Source: Sphingopyxis sp. YF1 (lineage in GTDB: Bacteria > Pseudomonadota > Alphaproteobacteria > Sphingomonadales > Sphingomonadaceae). From it: a DNA stretch of 64,000 bases. The position numbers and the translations under genes were made by a program. Under the pieces are notes generated by a model. That model was not told the DNA's origin and did no database searches. It saw nothing but the letters and a program-made list of their open reading frames with translations. How positions within the stretch are numbered: the stretch's first letter is position 1; each line of letters opens with the position of its first letter. Of this stretch, positions 56,870 through 64,000 are shown one piece after another. Where the stretch lies: assembly GCF_022701295.1 (NCBI RefSeq), contig NZ_CP033204.1, forward strand, positions 620,001 to 684,000, written 5' to 3'.

Positions 56870-59590
56870 CTAGCCGCCGAGCGCGGCGGTCAGATGGGCG
56901 ACGCGGCGCTGCGCGGCCTGGTCCTGGCCCTTGGCAAGCGTGGCCGCGGCCTTTGTGACGAGCCGTTTCGCGCCCGCACGATCGCCCTGGCCGAAGGCGA
57001 TTTCGGCCTCGGCCAGATCGACCGCGGCGCCGACGTCGGGATTGCCGATCAGCTGCGCGACAGCGTTGCGGTCGAGCCCGCGAAGCAGCGCGCCAGCATC
57101 GGCGAAGCGCCGGTTGGCGATCATGCATTCGGCGGTGAAATAGCGGATCACATGGGTCAGCGGATAATCGGCGCCGAAGGCTGAACGGACCGTCGCCAAC
57201 GCGTCGCTCGCGATCCCCAGCGCTTCACCCTTGCGCGCCGTCTGGCAGAGCGCCGACGCATAGTCGACCTGGCCGACAAGCGCCTGATGCGATGCGGGTC
57301 CGGCCTGCGCGGCGGCGCCCTTCCAGACGCGTTCGGCTTCGCGGGCGGCCGCGTCATAGCGCCCGAGTGCGGCGTAGCTTTCGAAGCGCGTCGAATGGAG
57401 GCCCAGCGTGAAGCGGTGGTCGGGACCGAAACGCTTTTGCATCGCGGCGAGGAGCGGGGCGCTTGCGGCGAGGGCTTCGTCGTGGCGCCCGGTCATCGAC
57501 AGGCTGTTCAGCCAATGCTGCCGCGTGACGAGCGTGTCGGGATGGTCGCCGCCGCGGATACGCGTCGAATCGGCGACGATCGCGCGCGCGACCGGTTCGG
57601 CCTCGGCGGCGCGGCCGAGGCGCATCAGCGTCAGCGCCAGCGACGACCGCGCCTTGAGCAATTGTCCCGGCGGGATGCCGCTGCCGGCGGCTGCGCCGAT
57701 CGCCGCGGCGCGGCGAAACGCCCGCTCGGCGGCTTCGATGTCGGCCATATAGCCATAGGCGCCTTCGGCCGAGGCCAGCGCGAAGCCGACCCGGCCGGCC
57801 TCGCCGCGCGCGCCCAGCCGCTGGCGTTCCTCGGCCAGCAGCTTGCCGGCGGCTTCGAGGCGTTCGGGTTGCCCCGAGGTCGCTTCCATATGGATGCGCC
57901 CCAGCCGCCCGACCGCCGCGTCGTCGCCCGCCGCCTCGCCGGCCTTGTCGAACAGGGCATCGGCGCGTGCATATTCGGCGCGCGCGGTGTCGAAGTCCGA
58001 CCGCTGGTGGAAGGCGCGGGCGACCGCAAGATGCAGGCGCGCCGCGACATGCGGCGCGCCTGCGAAGCGCTGGTCGATCTGGCGGCTGGCGCGCTTGATC
58101 GCGTCGATCACCGTTTCGTCGGCGCTCGACTTCGCCGGATCGGGGCTGCCGAGCACATCCTCGGCGATGAAGGCATAGCTGGTTTCGGCGAGCTCGCGCG
58201 CCGCGACCGCCTTGTCGCGCTGTTGCCAGGCGTAGAGGGCGAGCGCCGAGGTCGTCAGCAGGCCGACGGTCAGGCTGGCAAAGGCGGCGCGCACCCACGG
58301 GCGCCGCGCGGCCCGCCGCTCCTCGCGTTGCTGTTGCTCGGCGAGACGCGCCGACCGTTCGGCTTCGCGCGCGGCGGCGGCGCGGCGCTCGGGCAGGCGG
58401 TCGAGGCGATCGGCGAGTTCCTCGGCGCTGGCGAGCCGTTCGCCGGGCGTACCCGCGGCGGCGCGCGCGATATCGTCGCGCAGCAGCGGGTCGGCGACAC
58501 GTGCCTCCCACCCCGGCGCGAGCGTTGCGGAAAAATCGCCGGCGACGAGCTGGTAGAGGATGAGGCCGAGCGCATAGATGTCGCTCTTTGCGGTCGGCAT
58601 GGCCTCGCCCTCAAGCTCGGGCGCGCGATAGGCGAGGGTGCCCGAACGCGGTTCGTCCTTGCCGAGATCGGTATCGAGCGAGCCGGGGTCGGTGATGTGG
58701 TAGCTCGCGAGCACCGCGTCATCCATCAACCGTCCGCTGCCGAAATCGACGAGCCGGACGGTCGGTCCGTCTTCACCCGCGTCGATCAGGATGTTGGCGG
58801 GTTTCAGGTCCTTGTGCAGGATACCCATGCCGTGGACCGACGCGAGCGCGCGCGCGATCATCGCGGCAATCGACAGGCGCAGGTCGGGGGCGATCGCGGG
58901 CAGCCCGCCTGCCGCTTCGGCCCATGCCAGCAGGTCCTCGCCGCCCCAGGCATATTCGAGGAAGAAGGGCGCGGCGTCGAAATTCCATTCGTGGAGCGCG
59001 GGGATCGGGGCGGCCCTGCCCATGCCGGCGGTGAGCAGGCGCGACAGCGCCGCCTCGCGCTTCAGGCTGCGCAGCCGGTCGGGGGCATCGGCGAATTTGA
59101 AGACGCGCACCTCGCCGGTCTTTGCCTGACGTGCGCGCCAGACATCTTCGCTGCCGGTGCCGCCGAGCGGCCGGTCGAGCAACCACAGCTTGCGTCCGGG
59201 AACGCCGTCGCCCGGCGCGAAGGCAAAGCGCGGGGCGAGCGGAGTGTCGATGCTTTCGACGACGACCGGCGCGACGAAGCGATAGCCGACGCGCGGTACC
59301 GTCGCGATGATCGCGTCCGACGCGCCGCCCAGCGCCTTGCGCAGTTTCGAGATCGCGGTGGCGAGCGATCCCTCGACGACGATCACCCCCGGCCAGACGG
59401 CATCGAGTATCTCGTCCTTGGTGACGACCTCGCCGGCGCGGAGCAGCAGTTCGTGCAGCACCTCGAGCGGTTTGCCCTCCAGCGCGACGATCCGGCCGTC
59501 GACGCGGAGCGCCCAGCTGGCCTCGTCAAACGCGGCATTCGCGAAATGCCACAGGCGCCTGCGCCTGCGCGACGAATGGGTGCTTGCCAT
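56870..59590 (-). CDS. Membrane Ser/Thr protein kinase with N-terminal OmpR-type winged helix and periplasmic TPR region
   Basis: A 906-residue multidomain protein. Residues about 15-108 form an OmpR/CadC-type DNA-binding winged helix (VVTKDEILDAVWPGVIVVEGSL, PRVGYRFVAP). Residues about 135-400 form a Hanks-type kinase: glycine loop GGTGSEDVW (143-151), K165, HKDLKPAN with catalytic D261, DFG 282-284. A membrane segment is at 433-454. The remaining 450 residues are helical TPR-like repeats. Fusing a DNA-binding domain to a kinase in one membrane protein is unusual: it could bind its target promoter directly. AGGAGG precedes ATG 59590. Convergent with the TonB receptor gene. Confidence 0.88.
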   Translation of the reverse strand: MASTHSSRRRRRLWHFANAAFDEASWALRVDGRIVALEGKPLEVLHELLLRAGEVVTKDEILDAVWPGVIVVEGSLATAISKLRKALGGASDAIIATVPRVGYRFVAPVVVESIDTPLAPRFAFAPGDGVPGRKLWLLDRPLGGTGSEDVWRARQAKTGEVRVFKFADAPDRLRSLKREAALSRLLTAGMGRAAPIPALHEWNFDAAPFFLEYAWGGEDLLAWAEAAGGLPAIAPDLRLSIAAMIARALASVHGMGILHKDLKPANILIDAGEDGPTVRLVDFGSGRLMDDAVLASYHITDPGSLDTDLGKDEPRSGTLAYRAPELEGEAMPTAKSDIYALGLILYQLVAGDFSATLAPGWEARVADPLLRDDIARAAAGTPGERLASAEELADRLDRLPERRAAAAREAERSARLAEQQQREERRAARRPWVRAAFASLTVGLLTTSALALYAWQQRDKAVAARELAETSYAFIAEDVLGSPDPAKSSADETVIDAIKRASRQIDQRFAGAPHVAARLHLAVARAFHQRSDFDTARAEYARADALFDKAGEAAGDDAAVGRLGRIHMEATSGQPERLEAAGKLLAEERQRLGARGEAGRVGFALASAEGAYGYMADIEAAERAFRRAAAIGAAAGSGIPPGQLLKARSSLALTLMRLGRAAEAEPVARAIVADSTRIRGGDHPDTLVTRQHWLNSLSMTGRHDEALAASAPLLAAMQKRFGPDHRFTLGLHSTRFESYAALGRYDAAAREAERVWKGAAAQAGPASHQALVGQVDYASALCQTARKGEALGIASDALATVRSAFGADYPLTHVIRYFTAECMIANRRFADAGALLRGLDRNAVAQLIGNPDVGAAVDLAEAEIAFGQGDRAGAKRLVTKAAATLAKGQDQAAQRRVAHLTAALGG

Positions 59591-59741
59591 CGATACGACC
59601 TCCTCCCGCCATCGCTTTAGAATTTCTTGAGAATCGCATCAAGACTTGGGGTGAACCGCGTCGATAGAAGGCGCCGTATCCCGGCGACGGCGTGCCCGAA
59701 AGCGCGTGCGGGCCGGGCCGTGACGCAAGGGAGTGCGGGTG

Positions 59742-60497
59742 ATGAAGGGCAAGATTCTGGGTTTCAACGAAGCCGAAGGCGGCGGTGCGATCTCGGCCGA
59801 GGATGGGTCCCGCCATCGCTTCACGCGGACCGACTGGCGCGGCGACAAGCCGCCGGTCGCCGGGATGGCGGTCGATTTCGAAAGCAGCGACGGCGCGGCG
59901 AAGGAAATTTATCCGGTCAGCGGTGCGGCACTGGCGGCGCTGGGCAACATCAATGTCGACCTGTCGGGGCTGTCGGCATCGCCGGGCGGGGCGCGGGTCG
60001 GCGACATGTTCACGCGATCGCTCGCCGCGCCGCTGGCGCTGGTGGTGCTCGCCGCCTGTTTCTTCGAGGCGCTGGCCTTGCCGCGACCGATGACCGGCGC
60101 GACGCTGATCGGGCTGGGCGGCGCGATGGACGATCTCAACATGGCCGCGCAGGCGGCGCGCATGATGGGGGAAGGCAAATCGGGGTTCGACACGATGAGC
60201 AGCCTGCTGTTCCTGCGCTTCGCCGCACCGGTGGCGGCGCTGTGGCTGGGATGGGTCGCCTGGTCGGGCAAGCCCGAGCGGATACCGATGCTCGTGACCG
60301 GGGGCGCGGCGATCGTCGCGGCGCTGCTCGTGGTCATGCTCAAGTCGGCGATCGTTTCGATGGCGCCCGAAGTGGCGCGCGGCATGGTGTCGAACCAGCT
60401 CGCGCTGGGTTTCGGCGTCTGGCTGTTGCTGCTGGCGGGCGCCGGGCTGATCGCCGCGGGGCTCGGTTTCATCCGCAATCCGCTCGCCAAGGGCTGA
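59742..60497 (+). CDS. Membrane protein with N-terminal cold-shock-like domain
   Basis: A 251-residue protein. Residues 1-65 resemble a cold-shock/OB-fold domain (KGKILGFNEAEGGGAISAEDGSRHRF), although the RNA-binding aromatic motif is reduced. Four hydrophobic segments follow at about 93-115, 150-172, 187-210 and 222-244. AAGGGAG lies 8 bases before ATG 59742. A cold-shock-like module fused to a four-pass membrane domain is found in some YjbE/DUF1294-type proteins, but the function is not known. Confidence 0.75.
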   Translation: MKGKILGFNEAEGGGAISAEDGSRHRFTRTDWRGDKPPVAGMAVDFESSDGAAKEIYPVSGAALAALGNINVDLSGLSASPGGARVGDMFTRSLAAPLALVVLAACFFEALALPRPMTGATLIGLGGAMDDLNMAAQAARMMGEGKSGFDTMSSLLFLRFAAPVAALWLGWVAWSGKPERIPMLVTGGAAIVAALLVVMLKSAIVSMAPEVARGMVSNQLALGFGVWLLLLAGAGLIAAGLGFIRNPLAKG

Positions 60498-60652
60498 TCG
60501 CGTCGCGGGGGAGCAGAGCCGCGCGATGACGGGCTTCGATGCGCCGGGTGGATGGCCGCGCATCGCGGCCGCGGCCGGATCCGGGGCACGACCCACCCGG
60601 TCCGGTCGCGGCCGATCATGGCGGGGCTGTCCGCCGTTCAGGAGATATTGCC

Positions 60653-62008
60653 ATGCGTAGCCTGTTCGCTTTCCTGTCGCTTGCCGCCTGGTCGGCGCAA
60701 GCCGCCGCGGCACCGACCGCGCCTGCCGGAAACCCGGCGAAGGCCTGGCCGCGCGAGGTGCAGGCGGCCTATGATGAACTCAAGGCCGAATGCCGGAGCA
60801 GCGGGGGCAAGTTCATCGCTGACCGCCCCGCCTTTGCCACCGAGGTCGAACTGACCAGCGACGGCAAGCCCGACTGGGTGCTCGAATATGCCGCGACGCG
60901 CTGTTCGAACGCGGGCTATTCGGCGTGGTGCGGCACCGCGGGCTGCGTGATCGCGATCCTCGGGTCGGGGCCGCGCGGGCTGCGCGAGATTTTCCAGGAC
61001 AATGTGCGCGGGTGGAGCGCGGTCGACCTCGGACGCGGGCGCAGGGGGCTCGAGACGCCGGTGCACGGCACCGCGTGCGGCGGCGCGGGCGCCGAGGGCT
61101 GCGTCGAGACGCTCGCGTGGAACGGACGCAAATGGGACGTGGTCAAGCGCCATCGCTGGACCGACGCCGATTATGCAGCCGATCAGCAGCGGCAGGCCGC
61201 GGCGGGGAGCGAAGCGCCGCCGCCGATGCACGAGGCGCGCTGGCAGTTCGCCGGCAGCGGGGCCGGCGCGGTGGCGGCGACCACCGGGCATCCCGAATTC
61301 GCGGCGCTCGGGCTGCGCTGCCAGCCGGGCGGCGGGGTCTATATGACCGTCGTCCCGAAGCCGGGGCTGGCGCTGCCGGTGGCCGGGCAACCGTTGCTGA
61401 TCAACTTCACGGGCAGCGCCAACGGCGACTATGACGCGACGCAGACGCTGGTGCAGGAGCCGGGCAAGGCGGACCTGAGCGGCGCGCTCGATCCCGGTGT
61501 CGAGACGCTGCTGGTCGGCGCCGACAGCGGGCTCGACCTGATCGCGAGCGCGAGCGGCGGCGACGAATGGCAGGCGCTCAGCTATATGAACCTTGGCGGA
61601 TCGACCGCCGCGCTGCGTTCGCTTCGCCAGCAATGCGCCGCCGCGGCGGGTGCGGCCTCGAGCGCGCAGGGGGCAGGGCAGAAGCCCGTCGCGCCGCTGG
61701 GCATCCTCGCGGGCTATTATGTGTCCGAGAGCGAGCCGTGCGCCGAGCCGGGATTCGAGGCGATCTTCTATGACGGCCGGCGACTGGGTCTGATCCGGGG
61801 CGGCGGCGCGCCGGGCAGCGAGGACGAGAATTTCGTCGGCGCGCTGGGCAAGGTCGAGCGCGCGGGCAAGGCCTTTTTCCTGCCCGACTGGGAGATGGAA
61901 ATGAAAATCTTGTCGCCAACGCGCATCCAGCTGACGATCCAGGACACCGAGGCGCCGCGGCGCTGGTGCCCGGCCGCGGAGATGCCGGCGAAGTGGCGGG
62001 TGCGCTGA
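60653..62008 (+). CDS. Secreted protein of unknown function
   Basis: A 451-residue exported protein; signal peptide MRSLFAFLSLAAWSAQAAAA. AGGAGA lies 7 bases before ATG 60653. Residues about 50-170 include a Cys-rich section (CSNAGYSAWCGTAGCVIAI and CGGAGAEGC), followed by an Ala/Gly-rich middle and a C-terminal lipocalin-like or beta domain (about 370-451). I recognise no family. No neighbours share its operon. Confidence 0.7.
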   Translation: MRSLFAFLSLAAWSAQAAAAPTAPAGNPAKAWPREVQAAYDELKAECRSSGGKFIADRPAFATEVELTSDGKPDWVLEYAATRCSNAGYSAWCGTAGCVIAILGSGPRGLREIFQDNVRGWSAVDLGRGRRGLETPVHGTACGGAGAEGCVETLAWNGRKWDVVKRHRWTDADYAADQQRQAAAGSEAPPPMHEARWQFAGSGAGAVAATTGHPEFAALGLRCQPGGGVYMTVVPKPGLALPVAGQPLLINFTGSANGDYDATQTLVQEPGKADLSGALDPGVETLLVGADSGLDLIASASGGDEWQALSYMNLGGSTAALRSLRQQCAAAAGAASSAQGAGQKPVAPLGILAGYYVSESEPCAEPGFEAIFYDGRRLGLIRGGGAPGSEDENFVGALGKVERAGKAFFLPDWEMEMKILSPTRIQLTIQDTEAPRRWCPAAEMPAKWRVR

Positions 62009-62031
62009 AAGGCAGGGGTGTCGCCCCGAAA

Positions 62032-62532
62032 TCAGACGCCGGCGAGGAAATCCCCCATGCGCGCCGACGACAGGATTTCGATCCAGTAGCCGTCGGGGTC
62101 GGCGAGGAAGGCGATGCCTTTCATCTTGCCGTCGTCGGGGCGCTTGACGAAATGGGCGCCCATCTCCTCGAAGCGGGCGCAGGCGGCCTCGACGTCGGGC
62201 ACGCTGATCCCGATATGGCCGAAGCCGCGCGGGTCGCTGTTGCCGTTGTGATAGGGCGACGCGGCCTGCGTTTCGGTCCCCCAGTTATGCGTCAGCTCGA
62301 GCGTGGTCTCGCGGTCGAAGATGAAGCGCGCGCGCTCCGCGGGATCGGCGGGCACCGTCTCGCCTTCGGCCAGATAGGCGAGGAAATAGAGCGAGAATTG
62401 CATTGCCTCGAAATCGAGCTGCTGGAGCAGGGTCATGCCCAGAATGTCGCGGTAGAAGCGCAGCGATTCCTGCGGATCGCGCACGCGCAGCATCGTCTGG
62501 TTGAGCGCGAAGCCGGCGGTCGGGCGGGTCAT
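62032..62532 (-). CDS. Lactoylglutathione lyase (glyoxalase I)
   Basis: A 166-residue glyoxalase I of the VOC family, which converts the methylglyoxal-glutathione hemithioacetal to S-lactoylglutathione. Metal ligands are Q12 in [10 protein letters not shown], Glu in TLELTHN, His in FGHIGISV and Glu in YWIEIL. The N-terminal [11 protein letters not shown] is typical. The length and inserted segment (about residues 50-75) suit the long type found in eukaryotes and many Alphaproteobacteria. AGAGGAA precedes ATG 62532. Confidence 0.92.
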   Translation of the reverse strand: MTRPTAGFALNQTMLRVRDPQESLRFYRDILGMTLLQQLDFEAMQFSLYFLAYLAEGETVPADPAERARFIFDRETTLELTHNWGTETQAASPYHNGNSDPRGFGHIGISVPDVEAACARFEEMGAHFVKRPDDGKMKGIAFLADPDGYWIEILSSARMGDFLAGV

Positions 62533-62678
62533 GCGGGTGTTCCTCTTGTCGCGGGGGCAGTGGCGCGCACCGGCGCGCGGGGACGCCGTACCGCGCCATC
62601 GCGGTCGAGGCCAGCCCGGCCTGATGGAGGCGCCCGTCCGCAGGCTCGGGGCTGCGGGGATGGACGGCGCGGTCGGCG

Positions 62679-62822
62679 CTAAAGCCCGAGCCGTTCCCAG
62701 AATTCGCCGGCGCGCAGCGGGCGTCCGGGCGCCGGCGCGGGGCTGTCGAGCCGCCAGGTCGGGTGGGGCAGCGGGGGAATCGGGCGCGGCGCAGCGCGCC
62801 GGCGTCGAGCGGGTCGGGCCAT
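62679..62822 (-). CDS. Possible microprotein
   Basis: A 47-residue reading frame starting [17 protein letters not shown], ending FWERLGL, with a good AGGAGA ribosome-binding site 6 bases upstream. It is very basic and Pro-rich at the N-terminus. The 62533-63074 stretch otherwise holds no gene. Real microprotein or chance: unresolved. Confidence 0.35.
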   Translation of the reverse strand: MARPARRRRAAPRPIPPLPHPTWRLDSPAPAPGRPLRAGEFWERLGL

Positions 62823-63029
62823 GGTCGTCTCCTGTCCGGATCACGAAGCCTGCGTTGTCGCTCGGGATTCGCGCGCTTTAGCCGTTGGTGACGCGGAGCA
62901 AGCTGACATCCATCAAAAGCCGCGAGGCGCCCCGGGCCGGCCAGCAGGAGGGGAGAGCGGCCGGTCCGGAACGACTGGGTATTTATCTACCAAAGGAGTT
63001 GGGATTTGTCGCGCAAAGCTTCGTTCGGA

Positions 63030-63052
63030 CCCGGCAAGATTTTCTTGCCGGG
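63030..63052. terminator. Hairpin downstream of the XRE-cupin gene
   Basis: CCCGGCAAGA (63030-63039) and TCTTGCCGGG (63043-63052) are perfect 10-bp arms with a 3-base loop, 23 bases beyond the XRE-cupin stop on the minus strand. Confidence 0.6.
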
Positions 63053-63074
63053 CCGGGCGGCGCGCCCGCCGCGG

Positions 63075-63728
63075 TCAGAGCCCGCCTTCGCCTTCGCCGT
63101 GCAGGCTCATCAGCGAATCCATCAGCCCGTCGTCGGCGCTGGAACAGACGCCGAGCACCAGCGCCTCTTCGCAGCCGTCGGCGACGACATAGGCGTGGCC
63201 CATCGACGAATCGAGGTAGATGCCCTGGCCCGCTTCGAGCACGACGGGGTCGTAATATTCGGTGTGCACCGCCATGCGGCCTTCGATCACATAGATGAAT
63301 TCCTCGCCCTGATGCCGGACGAGTTCGCCGAATTCGGTCGCGCTGTGCGCGCGGATGCGCGTGATGATCGGGATCATCCGCTTTTGCCGGAGGTCGGTGC
63401 ACAGATAGTGATAGTCGTAATTGTCGGTCGTCACCCGCACCGCATTGTCGATCGTGCCGATGCTGCGCCGGCCGGTCACGCGCGGCGCGCTCGGCTCGCC
63501 TTCTTCGGCGAACAGGTCCGACATGCGGATGTTCAGCCGCTGGCTGAGTTGCTGGAGCTTGTCGTAGCTCAGCGTCAGCCGGTCATGCTCGACCTTGGAC
63601 AGCGTCGAGACGGGGATGCCCGACTTCGCGCTCATCTCCTTGAGCGTCCAGCGGTTTCGGGCGCGGATTCCGCGCATCACTTCCCCCAGCGTCGGCGGTT
63701 TGGTCGGGGTCGTCATCGGTTCGGTCAT
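63075..63728 (-). CDS. XRE-family transcriptional regulator with cupin sensor domain
   Basis: A 217-residue protein. The N-terminal lambda-Cro type helix-turn-helix (about residues 14-70, LKEMSAKSGIPVSTLSKVEHDRLTLSY) is followed by a cupin_2 domain (about 140-210, HQGEEFIYVIEGRMAVHTEYYDPVVLEAGQGIYLDSSMGHAYVV). This architecture represses or activates small-molecule uptake and catabolic genes, with the cupin binding the effector. ATG 63728 has only a weak ribosome-binding site. The palindrome at 63760-63781 lies between it and a divergent gene. Confidence 0.9.
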   Translation of the reverse strand: MTEPMTTPTKPPTLGEVMRGIRARNRWTLKEMSAKSGIPVSTLSKVEHDRLTLSYDKLQQLSQRLNIRMSDLFAEEGEPSAPRVTGRRSIGTIDNAVRVTTDNYDYHYLCTDLRQKRMIPIITRIRAHSATEFGELVRHQGEEFIYVIEGRMAVHTEYYDPVVLEAGQGIYLDSSMGHAYVVADGCEEALVLGVCSSADDGLMDSLMSLHGEGEGGL

Positions 63729-63759
63729 ATCCCATTTGACAATTTTCTAATCAGGATCA

Positions 63760-63781
63760 TTATGTCCCTATTGGGTCATAA
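63760..63781. promoter_or_regulatory. 22-bp palindromic operator candidate for the XRE-cupin regulator
   Basis: TTATGTCCCTA and TTGGGTCATAA are inverted copies with 9 of 11 matching positions. It lies 32 bases before the XRE-cupin start and 78 bases before the divergent secreted-protein gene, so it could serve both. GGACATAAT at 19827 is a similar half-site. Confidence 0.5.
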
Positions 63782-63858
63782 GATGTTGATCCTTGGTAAG
63801 GGGTCGCGCGGCTCGCCGCAAGGTGCCGTGACGACCACCGAAAAAAGGGGAGGATGCT

Positions 63859-64000
63859 ATGCGTTTCGTTCGCAAGCTGATGATCGGACTGGCGGCCATG
63901 GCCGCGCTGCCGCTCGCCGCACAGGGGCCGGTGCAGCCCCCGGCGGCGAAACCCGTCGAAACGCGCGCGACCGCGCCCGCGGCGCCCGCCACGGCGCGCG
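63859..64000 (+). CDS. N-terminal part of a secreted protein (truncated by the window end)
   Basis: Only the first 47 codons are present: a signal peptide (MRFVRKLMIGLAAMAALPLAAQ) followed by an Ala/Pro-rich stretch. AGGGGAGG lies 6-7 bases before ATG 63859. The mature protein is outside the window, so no family can be given; divergence from an XRE-cupin regulator suggests it is the regulator's target. Confidence 0.7.
   Translation, partial: MRFVRKLMIGLAAMAALPLAAQGPVQPPAAKPVETRATAPAAPATAR

Noticed and set aside
57287..59620. A 777-codon frame antisense to the winged-helix kinase
   Set aside because: Low-complexity translation opposite a protein with intact kinase motifs.
1..64000. CRISPR arrays, tRNA or rRNA genes, insertion sequences, prophage or integrase genes
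   Set aside because: Looked for and not seen: no regular spaced repeats, no transposase or integrase motifs, no recognisable tRNA cloverleaf or rRNA segments.

Overview
The window looks like a chromosomal segment of a sphingomonad (Alphaproteobacteria, Sphingomonadales; Sphingopyxis-like is my best guess). I base this on high G+C, the conserved run tsaB-rimI-mucR-fur-plsC-miaB-phoH at the left end, a Ros/MucR regulator, large TonB-dependent receptors, an alphaproteobacterial-type LexA box (GAAC-N7-GAAC), and a dense set of acyl-CoA catabolic genes. No rRNA, tRNA, CRISPR array, IS element or prophage was seen.

Layout. 1-5009: housekeeping genes on the + strand. 5006-7733: a minus-strand three-gene unit of a TIR-domain membrane protein and two paralogous secreted proteins. 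7835-11240: a haem/haemoglobin-type TonB receptor with two palindromic Fur-like sites in front and a DUF6607-type secreted protein behind it. 11341-11738: a tandem 181-bp hairpin repeat. 11806-14377: a small membrane protein, DoxX, and an ECF41 sigma factor with its AhpD-like partner, preceded by a match to the ECF41 promoter.

14399-49589 is a catabolic island of about 35 kb. It contains a P450-esterase-P450-rubredoxin-GMC oxidoreductase operon; three pairs of acyl-CoA dehydrogenase genes, each one full-length catalytic-type subunit plus one degenerate partner; four crotonase-fold genes; a MaoC-like hydratase; a hotdog thioesterase; four SDRs; an old-yellow-enzyme homologue; an MFS exporter; a PhyH-type dioxygenase; a nitronate-monooxygenase-like flavoprotein; and a lactonase-like metallo-hydrolase. 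A GntR/FadR-type regulator with two DNA-binding domains sits in the middle, and a GntR-type operator lies in front of two divergent gene pairs. The heteromeric dehydrogenases plus P450s suggest breakdown of a bulky steroid- or terpenoid-like acid, but the substrate cannot be read from the sequence, and no CoA ligase, thiolase or ring-cleaving oxygenase is in the window. A K+/H+ antiporter, an M28 peptidase and a PilZ protein are interspersed.

49656-51476 holds a small unknown protein and a HerA-like ATPase. 51484-56820 is the most distinctive locus: an exported fusion of cyanophycinase and isoaspartyl peptidase, an Lrp/AsnC regulator, and a divergent large TonB receptor, with a perfect CAATATGAT-N10-ATCATATTG dyad between them. 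This reads as a candidate system for scavenging external cyanophycin. It is followed by a convergent winged-helix/Ser-Thr-kinase/TPR membrane protein. 59742-64000 holds a cold-shock-like membrane protein, a secreted protein, glyoxalase I, a possible microprotein, an XRE-cupin regulator with a palindromic operator, and the start of another secreted protein.
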